From: Nitrososphaerota archaeon
GTDB taxonomy: Archaea > Thermoproteota > Nitrososphaeria > Nitrososphaerales > Nitrosopumilaceae
DNA length: 6,025 nucleotides
NCBI GenBank assembly: GCA_022573065.1
Contig: JACZUQ010000008.1
Span: 1-6,025 of the forward strand
Reading direction: 5' to 3'
Below the pieces are notes generated by a model that worked only from the letters and a program-made list of their open reading frames with translations, had not been told where the DNA came from and did no database searches. The position numbers were made by a program, and so were the translations under genes. Of this stretch, positions 1 to 6,025 are shown in pieces (the stretch's first letter is position 1; each line of letters begins with the position of its first letter).

Positions 1-131
1 GGTTTGTCATCTTTTACTATGACCAAAAAGCTGATATCTTTTTCAGAAATCAATTTAGCAGCATCTAGTGCGGATTTATCCTCTTGAATGGTTATGACAT
101 TTTTTTGCATAATGTCTCGTACTTGACTCAT
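1..131 (-). CDS. CBS-domain protein, N-terminal part (runs off the left edge)
   Basis: The minus strand is open from an ATG at 131-129 to the window edge, giving 43 full codons. The product begins MSQVRDIMQKNVITIQED and continues with a helix rich in Ala and Lys, then a strand of the type ISFLVIVKDDK. The pattern R-D-I-M, then V-x-T-I, then an A-x-x-A-A-x-x-I helix, then a hydrophobic strand is the usual opening of a CBS domain. CBS domains normally come in pairs and bind adenine nucleotides or S-adenosylmethionine; stand-alone CBS proteins are common in archaea and mostly lack an assigned role. The gene is divergent from purQ with 77 bases between the two starts. An A-box about 26 bases before the ATG supports this start and suggests a leaderless transcript. 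The rest of the protein, including any second CBS or effector domain, is outside the window, so the specific function cannot be told. Confidence 0.85.
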   Translation of the reverse strand, partial: MSQVRDIMQKNVITIQEDKSALDAAKLISEKDISFLVIVKDDK

Positions 132-152
132 ACAGATTGTTGTTATGAATTC

Positions 153-160
153 AAATAAAA
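153..160 (-). promoter_or_regulatory. Putative archaeal A-box (TATA) for the CBS gene
   Basis: On the minus strand this reads TTTTATTT, centred about 25-26 bases upstream of the ATG at 131. That distance puts the transcription start at or next to the start codon, as in leaderless archaeal transcripts. The box is a weak match and the region is AT-rich, so the call rests mainly on spacing. Confidence 0.4.
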
Positions 161-180
161 GTGGTTTTACGTCATTTGAT

Positions 181-188
181 TTTAATTA
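181..188 (+). promoter_or_regulatory. Putative A-box (TATA) for the purQLF operon
   Basis: TTTAATTA, preceded by another T, is centred about 24-25 bases upstream of the GTG at 209. This spacing predicts transcription starting at or very near the start codon. No Shine-Dalgarno-like sequence lies between box and start, in line with a leaderless message. It is the only promoter needed for the three overlapping purine genes. Confidence 0.5.
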
Positions 189-208
189 CACGTTAATCTA
201 CTAAATAT

Positions 209-889
209 GTGAAAGTCGGGGTAATTGTTTTTCCTGGCAGCAACTGTGATCGCGATATGTATCATGTGCTTAGAGATGTTTTTAAAATTAATACCGAGTA
301 CTTTTGGCACGAAAAAAATCTCTCAAAAAATCTAGATGCGGTCATTCTTCCAGGTGGCTTTTCATATGGGGATAGACTTAGAGCAGGAGTAATTGCAGCT
401 CATAGCCCGGTAATTTCTGATGTTAAAAAATTTGCCCAAAAAGGAATCCCAATTTTAGGAGTTTGTAATGGATTCCAAATTTTAGTTGAATCTGGATTGT
501 TACCCGGAGTTTTAATGAAAAATAATTCGCTTAATTTCATGTGTGAGTGGACAAATCTAATAGTTGAAAATAACAAAACCCCCTTTACAAACAAATTAAA
601 ACTACGCCAAAAAATCCCAATTCCAATTGCAAATGGAGAAGGAAGATATTTTGCAGATGAAAAAACCACAAAACTTTTGAAAAAAAATAATCAAATTGTG
701 TTTAGATATTCTAAAATTGTTAATGGTTCAACTTTTAGAATAGCTGGAATTTGTAACAAAGACGGGAACGTTGTTGGTATGATGCCACATCCCGAACGTG
801 CAGCTGAGCCCGAAATTAATCCAATAGACTCAAAACCCTCTTCATTGATTTTTGAGTCTCTTCTAAATGCAATTGGTGTAGCTCAATGA
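209..889 (+). CDS. purQ: Phosphoribosylformylglycinamidine (FGAM) synthase subunit PurQ, glutaminase
   Basis: PurQ is the class I glutamine amidotransferase subunit of FGAM synthase. It hydrolyses glutamine and passes ammonia to PurL in step 4 of cytosolic purine synthesis. The 226-residue product has the family's usual length and order: an N-terminal strand and loop GVIVFPGSNCDRD (4-16), an oxyanion-region motif GGFSYGDRLRAG (49-60), the nucleophile elbow GVCNGFQIL with Cys86, and the end of the triad in MPHPERA with His194 and Glu196. The start is GTG at 209: an in-frame TAA at 194-196 rules out a longer protein, and the next Met (residue 17) would remove the conserved N-terminal motif. The ATG at 207-209 is followed at once by TGA in its own frame. 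One oddity is Asn142 in ANGEGRY, where bacterial PurQ commonly has His; this is not a triad residue. The stop overlaps the purL start by four bases, which suggests coupled translation of the two subunits. Confidence 0.96.
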   Translation: MKVGVIVFPGSNCDRDMYHVLRDVFKINTEYFWHEKNLSKNLDAVILPGGFSYGDRLRAGVIAAHSPVISDVKKFAQKGIPILGVCNGFQILVESGLLPGVLMKNNSLNFMCEWTNLIVENNKTPFTNKLKLRQKIPIPIANGEGRYFADEKTTKLLKKNNQIVFRYSKIVNGSTFRIAGICNKDGNVVGMMPHPERAAEPEINPIDSKPSSLIFESLLNAIGVAQ

Positions 890-3051
890 GTCTTGCAAAG
901 CAAGAATCTGCATATCTTGAAAAAAAAATTGGCAGAAAACCCACTCCAACTGAATTTCAAATAGTTGCTGCACAGTGGTCTGAACATTGCTCTTACAAAT
1001 CATCAAAAAAACATCTCAAAATGTTACCCATGAGTGGACCTAATGTAATTTCTGAAAAAGGATTTGATTCAGGGGTACTTGATGTGGGAGATGATTATGT
1101 TGTAACTGTTCATATTGAAAGTCATAATCATCCATCTGCAGTTGAGCCATTTGGTGGAGCAGCTACTGGTGTGGGTGGTGTTATTCGAGATATTTTATCT
1201 ACAGGTACACGACCAATTGCAATACTAGATGGATTACGTTTTGGAGACATAGAAAAGGATCCACATGCTAGGTGGCTTTTTAAAAAAGCAGTTTGTGGAA
1301 TTGCGGATTATGGAAATTGTTTGGGTATTCCAACCATAGGTGGAGAAGTTGAATTTGACAAATGTTATTCAGATTATGCTCTAGTTGATGTTGCAGCAAT
1401 TGGATTTGGCAAAAAAGACAGATTGATTAAAAATCATGCTAAAAAAGGCGACCTTGTAGTTTTACTTGGAGGTCCAACGGGACGAGACGGAATTGGGGGT
1501 TCACAATTTGCTTCTGATTCACTAGAATCAGAAGATAGGTCTGCAGTACAAATTCCAGATCCATTTATTGAAAAACTAATCATTGAAGCAATTTTGGAAG
1601 CACGAAATGAAAAATGTATCAATGCTTTGAAGGATCTTGGAGGAGGTGGTTTGTCGTGCGCAGTATCAGAAACTGCAGATTCTTTAGGGATCGGAATCGA
1701 ACTTGATGTGAACCATATCCACACAAGAGAATTTGATATGCATCCTGATGAGATAATGATATCTGAATCTCAAGAAAGAATGTTAATAATAACTAATGAT
1801 AAAAAACTAAAAAAATTAAAAAACATATGCAAAAAATTTAGAATCCAGTGTTCTGTCATAGGAAAGGTAAAAACAGATAATCTAATACATATAAAAAAAG
1901 GGTCAAAAACGGTAGCATCTTTACCAACTCATCTTGTCGCAAATGCCCCTTTGCTTGATAGGCATCATAGGGTTCCAAAATATCTTAAACAATTACCAGT
2001 AAACCATCCTGCACCAAAAAATCAAAATTTCACTGACATTATTTTGAAAATGATTTCTAGTCCAAACATTGCAAACAAAAATTGGGTATATGGACAATAT
2101 GATTATGAGGTGGGAATTAGAACAGTAATCAAACCTGGTCGTAATGCATCTGTTTTAAGATTAGATAATGGAAAATATCTTGCAGCAAAAATTGATGGAA
2201 ATCCTAAGCATTGTTATATTGATCCAAGGCAAGGCGCAATTGGATGTTTTGAAGAAGCGTGTAGAAATGTAGTTTGTACAGGAGCTACTCCTATTGGAAT
2301 GGTGGACCATTTACAATTTGGAAACCCAGAAGATCCTGAAATTTTTTGGACATTTTTAGAGTCACTCAAAGGAATAACTGATTTTGCAAAAGATTTTAAA
2401 ATCCCTTGTGTTGGTGGCAAAGTTAGTTTTTATAATGAAACTCCTAAAGGTCCAATCAAACCAACTCCTCTAATTGGGGTCTTGGGAATTATTGAAAAAC
2501 AACCGCGTCATCCTGCACAAATTAAAGCTGATGACATTCTTGTAATTATTGGTGAGACAAAAAATGAGATGGGCGGTTCTGAATATCTTGAATATATCCA
2601 TGGATTCATTGGCGGTAATTGCCCTAAAGTTGATTTCAAAAAATCGAAGAAAAACATGAATATAGTTCTAGAAATAATTAGAAAAAATCTTGCCAAGTGT
2701 GTTCACGATTGTTCTAAAGGTGGTCTTGCAATCACAATATCTGAATTATGCATGAATAATAGGATAGGATGTAAGATTTCTTTTGACAAGATCCCATCTA
2801 AAAATCTAAAAAACGATGAATTACTTTTTTCAGAAAGTCATTCAAGATATCTGATCGTAGTTGAGAAAAAAAATCTAAATAAAATCAAAAAACTTCTGTC
2901 TAAAAAAAACTTGGATTATAACATAATGGGTAATTTTGGAGGAACAAAAATATTGTTTAAGAAAAATTCAGTAAACATAGCAAATCTAAGCGTTGAAAAG
3001 CTACGTTTGAATTGGATGAGCTCATTAGAGGAGATAGTAGTTCATGGTTAA
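886..3051 (+). CDS. purL: FGAM synthase subunit PurL (small, synthetase type)
   Basis: PurL uses ATP and ammonia to convert formylglycinamide ribonucleotide (FGAR) into FGAM. At 721 residues it is the small, stand-alone form that works with PurQ and PurS, and not the roughly 1,300-residue fused form. Visible motifs are WSEHCSYKSSKKHL (31-44) with the conserved His34, ESHNHPSAVEPFGGAATG (78-95) of the nucleotide/metal site, PTGRDGIGGSQFASDSL (197-213), DLGGGGLSCAVSE (250-262), GGKVSFYNE (510-518) and HDCSKGGLA (607-615). The duplicated AIR-synthase-like N- and C-terminal halves are both complete, with no frameshift. The ATG at 886 lies inside the purQ stop (ATGA overlap). A short GGTG at 875-878 is the only Shine-Dalgarno-like hint, so translation probably depends on coupling to purQ. 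The 3' end is rich in Lys and Asn codons made of A runs, as expected from the base composition. The last 8 bases overlap purF. Confidence 0.97.
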   Translation: MSLAKQESAYLEKKIGRKPTPTEFQIVAAQWSEHCSYKSSKKHLKMLPMSGPNVISEKGFDSGVLDVGDDYVVTVHIESHNHPSAVEPFGGAATGVGGVIRDILSTGTRPIAILDGLRFGDIEKDPHARWLFKKAVCGIADYGNCLGIPTIGGEVEFDKCYSDYALVDVAAIGFGKKDRLIKNHAKKGDLVVLLGGPTGRDGIGGSQFASDSLESEDRSAVQIPDPFIEKLIIEAILEARNEKCINALKDLGGGGLSCAVSETADSLGIGIELDVNHIHTREFDMHPDEIMISESQERMLIITNDKKLKKLKNICKKFRIQCSVIGKVKTDNLIHIKKGSKTVASLPTHLVANAPLLDRHHRVPKYLKQLPVNHPAPKNQNFTDIILKMISSPNIANKNWVYGQYDYEVGIRTVIKPGRNASVLRLDNGKYLAAKIDGNPKHCYIDPRQGAIGCFEEACRNVVCTGATPIGMVDHLQFGNPEDPEIFWTFLESLKGITDFAKDFKIPCVGGKVSFYNETPKGPIKPTPLIGVLGIIEKQPRHPAQIKADDILVIIGETKNEMGGSEYLEYIHGFIGGNCPKVDFKKSKKNMNIVLEIIRKNLAKCVHDCSKGGLAITISELCMNNRIGCKISFDKIPSKNLKNDELLFSESHSRYLIVVEKKNLNKIKKLLSKKNLDYNIMGNFGGTKILFKKNSVNIANLSVEKLRLNWMSSLEEIVVHG
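3028..3033 (+). promoter_or_regulatory. Putative Shine-Dalgarno site for purF, inside purL
   Basis: GAGGAG sits 10 bases before the purF ATG at 3044, within the last codons of purL. Its purine-rich core can pair with the CCUCC at the 3' end of archaeal 16S rRNA. An internal operon gene cannot be leaderless unless it has its own promoter, so a ribosome site here fits. It supports the ATG at 3044 as the purF start. Confidence 0.5.
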
Positions 3052-4477
3052 GGAAAATTGTGGAGTAGTTGGGATATTCAGTCAGGATGGATCAAATGTT
3101 ATTCCTATGATAATTGATTCACTTCGTGCATTACAACACAGAGGTCAGGAGGCATGGGGTATAGCAGTTCCAAATAAGGATCCAATGAAGAAACTTGGCC
3201 TAGTTTCTGCAGCAGCGTCTGAGTTTAAAAAAATCACTTTAGAGTATTCATCTCCATCCGCGATAGGTCATGTCAGATATTCTACTATTGGAAAAAGTAA
3301 TCTTGAGAACGCACAACCACTCAAAGTAAAGGATCTTTGTATCGCACATAATGGAACAATATCTAATGTTGAGGAGCTCTCAAATCTCGTAGGCGGATGT
3401 ACCTTTACCCCGCAAAACTCAAGTGACACTTTGGTGGCTGCTCAGAGATTAGTTTCTCTGATTTCTGAAAAAGGAAAATTTTCTACCGCATTATCGATTC
3501 TTAAAAATGAGATGATAGGCTCTTATTGTTTTACATTCTTATCAGATGATAACTCTGTATATGCTGCAAGAGATCCACGAGGTTTTAGACCCATGGTTTT
3601 TGGGCAAAAGGAAGAAAATAACTCTTACATTGTTGCATCAGAATCTTCAGCTTTGTCAGCAGTTGGGGCAAAATTAATTAGAGATGTTAATCCTGGAGAG
3701 TTAATTAAATTTAGTAAAAATGGAATGGAGACTGAAATGTTTTCAGACGATAACCAAAGAACACATTGTTCATTTGAATTTACATATTTTGCTCATCCAA
3801 CTAGTAAAATGGAAGGAAAAAATGTTTACTTGGCTAGAAAAAGAATTGGGCAATACTTGGCCAAAAAATTCCCAATAAAAGACGCAGACCTTATAATCCC
3901 TGTACCAGATTCTGCAAGGCCTGCTGCATTAGGTTATGCCCAAGAGATTGGCATACCATTTGACGAAGGTCTCATAAAAGATCGTTATAGTAAGAAAGGC
4001 CCACTCCGTAGTTTTATTGAACCCCATCAAAGTGACCGAATCGAAATTAATCGATGGATATTTCCAATAAATGAGATCATTGAAGGAAAACATGTAGTAG
4101 TAATTGACGATAGCCTAGTTCGAGGAACAAGCTCCAGAGCTATAATCAAAGCATTAAAAAAAGCAGGGGCAAAAAAAATTAGCATGTTAATCACCTATCC
4201 CCCAATCAGATTCCCGTGTTATGCTGGCATTGATTTTCCCTCTCAAGAGGAATTAGCAACCTTCGTAAATGGTAAAGACATTTCCCTTGAAGAAATTATC
4301 GAAAAAGTTCGCTCTGATATTGGAGCAGATTTTCTTGGATACAATGATTCAGAAAACCTTGCTAACGCTATAGGTATTCCACATGACTCTATGTGCTTTA
4401 CATGTACCACTGGAAATTATGATTCTTTGGGAATAAAGCCGTCGTTTAAAACAAGAATCGAATTGAAAGGAGAATAA
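3044..4477 (+). CDS. purF: Amidophosphoribosyltransferase (glutamine PRPP amidotransferase)
   Basis: PurF catalyses the first committed step of purine synthesis: PRPP plus glutamine gives 5-phosphoribosylamine. The 477-residue product has the usual length. The N-terminal Ntn-hydrolase glutaminase shows MVKEN followed by CGVVGIF, so Cys6 should become the N-terminal nucleophile after loss of a five-residue propeptide. Further glutaminase motifs are LQHRGQEAWG (30-39), GHVRYSTIG (75-83, Arg78), AHNGTISN (101-108) and SSDT (Asp128). The C-terminal phosphoribosyltransferase domain has IPVPDSARPAALGYA (285-299) and the PRPP loop VVVIDDSLVRGTSSR (351-365). Cys242, Cys392 and the pair Cys451/Cys454 (CFTCTTGNY) match the four cysteines that hold the [4Fe-4S] cluster in the Bacillus subtilis-type enzyme. 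The start overlaps the purL end by 8 bases in another frame, so the gene is the third of the purQLF operon. In this family nucleotide end products usually inhibit the enzyme; no operator is visible here. Confidence 0.97.
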   Translation: MVKENCGVVGIFSQDGSNVIPMIIDSLRALQHRGQEAWGIAVPNKDPMKKLGLVSAAASEFKKITLEYSSPSAIGHVRYSTIGKSNLENAQPLKVKDLCIAHNGTISNVEELSNLVGGCTFTPQNSSDTLVAAQRLVSLISEKGKFSTALSILKNEMIGSYCFTFLSDDNSVYAARDPRGFRPMVFGQKEENNSYIVASESSALSAVGAKLIRDVNPGELIKFSKNGMETEMFSDDNQRTHCSFEFTYFAHPTSKMEGKNVYLARKRIGQYLAKKFPIKDADLIIPVPDSARPAALGYAQEIGIPFDEGLIKDRYSKKGPLRSFIEPHQSDRIEINRWIFPINEIIEGKHVVVIDDSLVRGTSSRAIIKALKKAGAKKISMLITYPPIRFPCYAGIDFPSQEELATFVNGKDISLEEIIEKVRSDIGADFLGYNDSENLANAIGIPHDSMCFTCTTGNYDSLGIKPSFKTRIELKGE

Positions 4478-4582
4478 TCTCCAATTATATGCGAAAAAAT
4501 TTCATGATAAGTTTTAGCGTTATTTGATGCTATCATTGAATTTCCATTTTGGAACTAATATTTTATCATAAGATCCAGACAC

Positions 4583-4590
4583 GATATAAG
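4583..4590 (+). promoter_or_regulatory. Strong A-box (TATA) for the TrmB-like regulator
   Basis: GATATAAG is a good archaeal TATA match, centred about 25 bases upstream of the ATG at 4612. That is the same spacing seen at the other promoters here. It implies a leaderless transcript beginning at or next to 4612. This argues against translation from the TTG at 4549, which lies upstream of the box. Confidence 0.6.
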
Positions 4591-4591
4591 A

Positions 4592-4599
4592 ATCGCGAT
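4592..4599 (+). promoter_or_regulatory. Perfect 8-base palindrome ATCGCGAT between A-box and start; possible operator
   Basis: ATCGCGAT is its own reverse complement. It lies directly after the A-box and about 13-20 bases before the predicted transcription start, a place where a bound repressor would block the basal transcription factors. Its GC-rich centre stands out in an AT-rich leader. The symmetry does not extend beyond 8 bases, and short palindromes arise by chance, so an operator role (perhaps self-regulation by the downstream protein) is only a suggestion. Confidence 0.25.
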
Positions 4600-4611
4600 C
4601 TATTATTGAGT

Positions 4612-5490
4612 ATGGATGGGGCAGAAAAATCGATCAATATTGTTAATTCCACTCCTGATTCGAAACTATACGAATACAAACTTGGTATTGAAAGGATCAC
4701 AGAAGATCTTGAAAAATTCGGATTAACAAAGAGTCAAGCTAAGGTTTTCATATATTTGGGAAAATATGGTTCAAAAACTTCTCCAGAAGTTTGCAAAGAT
4801 CTAAAACTGCCACGTACTGAAACTTATCATATTCTTAACGTCCTAACAAATCATGGAATCGTAGTTAGCGAATTTTCACATCCAACCAGGTATTCAGCCA
4901 TTCAAATGGAAATGGCTATTAAGATTATGGTCGAGACCGAACAAACAAAGATATGCATACTAGCAGAAAAAGAAAAGGAAATCATCAAATTATGGAACAA
5001 AATACCATCATTTTTTACACCATCTTGCAAACCTGAATGTGAAAAATTTCAAATGCTTCAAGGCTCTCCTAGAATTCATTCTAAAATGAAAAATATGATT
5101 TCAGATGCAAAAGTTGACTGTAAATTGTTGTGTGGGGCAAAAGATCTATCACGATTTTATTATTCAAATTTGTTAGAGTCTTTTGATTCCTCGACATTGG
5201 ATTCAAAATTAATAATTTCTTCAGAAGCTGTAATACCTGAATTTATGACAAAAATGAATAAATTAAAAATTAAAGCTTTACCAGAAACCATGGCTAGAAA
5301 TCAATGTTTTCTCATCAAAGATGATGAAGAATTATTAATTTTCTTGCGAAATGCAAATTTTCCAGCAAAAGAAATCTTTGCATTTTGGACTAACTCTAAA
5401 TCTCTCATTGAATCGATAAAACTTCTTTTTAATTATTCTTGGAAAAGTTCCAAGATTGTAGAACAAAAACAATTAATGATTCAAAACTAG
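4612..5490 (+). CDS. TrmB-family transcriptional regulator
   Basis: This is a 292-residue DNA-binding regulator. Residues about 32-100 form a winged helix of the TrmB type: a first helix around FGLTKSQAKVFIYLGKYG, a recognition segment SPEVCKDLKLPRTETYHILN (57-76) and a wing ending in HPTRYSAI (90-97). A charged helix follows (about 99-130), likely a coiled-coil dimer linker. The C-terminal part (about 147-281) begins FQMLQGSPRIHSKMKNMI and ends FWTNSKSLIESIKLLFNYSWKSSK, the layout of the phospholipase-D-like effector domain found in many TrmB proteins. The family includes repressors and activators of sugar and other metabolic genes; the ligand here is unknown. Two C-x3-C pairs occur (139/143 and 170/174). 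I chose ATG 4612 because the A-box at 4583-4590 sits 25 bases before it; an open frame continues upstream to a TTG at 4549, which would add 21 basic residues outside the recognisable domains. The gene follows purF with 134 bases between and has its own promoter, so its target genes cannot be read from position. Confidence 0.85.
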   Translation: MDGAEKSINIVNSTPDSKLYEYKLGIERITEDLEKFGLTKSQAKVFIYLGKYGSKTSPEVCKDLKLPRTETYHILNVLTNHGIVVSEFSHPTRYSAIQMEMAIKIMVETEQTKICILAEKEKEIIKLWNKIPSFFTPSCKPECEKFQMLQGSPRIHSKMKNMISDAKVDCKLLCGAKDLSRFYYSNLLESFDSSTLDSKLIISSEAVIPEFMTKMNKLKIKALPETMARNQCFLIKDDEELLIFLRNANFPAKEIFAFWTNSKSLIESIKLLFNYSWKSSKIVEQKQLMIQN

Positions 5491-5516
5491 AATAAATCTC
5501 AACAAATTATTCATAA

Positions 5517-5543
5517 TTTTTAGAGTATATGGAAAGCTTTTTT
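5517..5543 (+). terminator. Possible T-rich terminator after the regulator gene
   Basis: Two T runs, five at 5517-5521 and six at 5538-5543, follow the stop of the regulator within 55 bases. Archaeal RNA polymerase commonly stops at T-rich tracts without a strong hairpin. The small palindrome AAAGCTTT (5533-5540) overlaps the second run but is too short for a convincing stem. The general AT-richness makes this a soft call. Confidence 0.3.
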
Positions 5544-5550
5544 GGACCAA

Positions 5551-5558
5551 TTTAAAAG
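5551..5558 (+). promoter_or_regulatory. A-box (TATA) for the small membrane protein gene
   Basis: TTTAAAAG fits the archaeal TATA pattern and is centred about 26 bases upstream of the GTG at 5581. No ribosome-binding sequence lies between, in line with a leaderless transcript starting at the GTG. The match supports this GTG as the true start. Confidence 0.6.
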
Positions 5559-5580
5559 ATAGAATGACACATATCAACTA

Positions 5581-5967
5581 GTGACTACTTATCAAATACT
5601 CCTATTGGGAGGAGTTGGAGTAATTGTCATTTTAAGCATTATTGTTGGTCTCTCTGTCTCAAAGGGTTTAATCTCATCTGAAGATTATGCAATCTTCGTA
5701 GATCCATTCAAAGATAAACAAGATCTTTTTGTTATGGCCAGAGTAACAATTCAAAATATAGGCAATCAACCTTTGACAAATGTTAGAGTAAATTTTGGTG
5801 GTGGTGATATTCAAGAACTTGGAACCTTGACTCCAGGACAAAAAATCATTATTTCACCACCTCCAGATAATGCGTTGGAATTTGTAATGGTTACCGCAGA
5901 AGAAGTGACTTTAGTTAGTAAAGCATATCGTACTCCTATTAAAATGCCTGGGATGATGGGCTCTTAG
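5581..5967 (+). CDS. Small membrane-anchored protein of unknown function
   Basis: I do not recognise a named family. The 128-residue product has one strong hydrophobic segment at about 6-26 (LLLGGVGVIVILSIIVGLSV), then SKGLISSEDY and a soluble part of about 95 residues. The soluble part looks like a beta-sandwich: alternating strands such as FVMARVTIQNIG, LTNVRVNFGG, QELGTLTPGQKIIISPP and LEFVMVTAEEVTLVSKAY. The string V-x-I-x-N-x-G-x-x-x-L-x-N-V-x-V, followed by a strand ending L-x-P-G-Q, resembles CARDB- or Ig-like domains found on archaeal surface proteins, which have no single function. Topology is probably a signal anchor with the soluble domain outside the cell; a cleaved signal peptide is less likely, as no clear cleavage site is seen. 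It ends in a Met/Gly-rich tail (KMPGMMGS). GTG at 5581 is supported by the A-box at 5551-5558 and places the hydrophobic segment at the N terminus. The gene appears to be transcribed alone. Confidence 0.75.
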   Translation: MTTYQILLLGGVGVIVILSIIVGLSVSKGLISSEDYAIFVDPFKDKQDLFVMARVTIQNIGNQPLTNVRVNFGGGDIQELGTLTPGQKIIISPPPDNALEFVMVTAEEVTLVSKAYRTPIKMPGMMGS

Positions 5968-6025
5968 GAAAAACCTATGAATTAAATGATCTTGAAAATT
6001 ATATTCATTAATTGAAATTTCTAGC

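Noticed and set aside
161..197. Near-symmetric TTACGT and ACGTTAA in the divergent intergenic region as a shared operator
   Set aside because: The two halves do not match exactly and their spacing is not supported by any repeat elsewhere in the window.
400..2696. Several open frames of about 60-95 codons on the minus strand within purQ and purL
   Set aside because: They lie antisense to well-supported genes, show no recognisable motif, and are low-complexity Ser/Pro/Phe-rich readings typical of the complement of AT-rich coding DNA.
4505..4535. Imperfect inverted ends TGATA...TATCA in the gap after purF
   Set aside because: Only five bases pair, with a 21-base loop of no further symmetry; this is expected by chance and is too weak for an operator or terminator.
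4478..4582. Possible small gene or terminator between purF and the regulator
   Set aside because: No frame with a plausible start and promoter was found, and T runs here are at most four bases apart from the short A6T3 stretch near 4494-4502; nothing stands out from the AT-rich background.
5943..6011. Open stretch in another frame across the end of the membrane protein gene (reading ...LLGKTYELNDLENYIH, stop at 6009-6011), suggesting a possible frameshift in the C terminus
   Set aside because: The stretch is only 22 codons, a TAA at 5940-5942 closes it upstream, and without homologues there is no reason to prefer it over the uninterrupted frame ending at 5967.
5968..6025. Start or end of a further gene at the right edge
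   Set aside because: Plus-strand ATG codons here reach stops within a few codons. A minus-strand frame is open from the edge to about 5913, but it would run into the membrane protein gene and has no recognisable content.

Overview
The window is about 6 kb of AT-rich DNA, and it reads as chromosome from an archaeon, most probably a marine ammonia oxidiser of the Nitrosopumilus type (Nitrososphaerota/Thaumarchaeota). The signs are the low GC, A-box promoters centred about 25 bases before start codons with no room for a leader, a GTG start on two genes, a TrmB-type regulator, and archaeal-style separate PurQ and PurL. The genus is an inference from style and not from any search.

Layout. Positions 1-131 (minus strand) hold the N-terminal end of a CBS-domain protein that runs off the left edge. 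A 77-base divergent intergenic region (132-208) carries one promoter for that gene and one for the purine operon. Positions 209-4477 are a tight purQ-purL-purF operon on the plus strand: purQ and purL overlap by 4 bases, purL and purF by 8. Positions 4478-4611 are non-coding and end in a clear promoter for a TrmB-family transcriptional regulator (4612-5490). A 90-base T-rich gap then leads, through another leaderless promoter, to a small membrane-anchored protein of unknown function (5581-5967). The last 58 bases hold no gene that can be supported. No RNA gene, insertion sequence or CRISPR array was seen.

How the genes work together. PurF makes phosphoribosylamine from PRPP and glutamine (step 1 of de novo purine synthesis). 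PurQ supplies ammonia from glutamine to PurL, which makes FGAM from FGAR (step 4). The third subunit normally required, PurS, is not in the window. The regulator and the membrane protein have their own promoters, so their link to purine synthesis is positional only.

I found no new system here. This is mostly housekeeping DNA. The points worth checking are the missing purS, a small GC-rich palindrome in the regulator's core promoter that recurs early in purQ, paired cysteines in the regulator's sensor domain, and the uncharacterised membrane protein.
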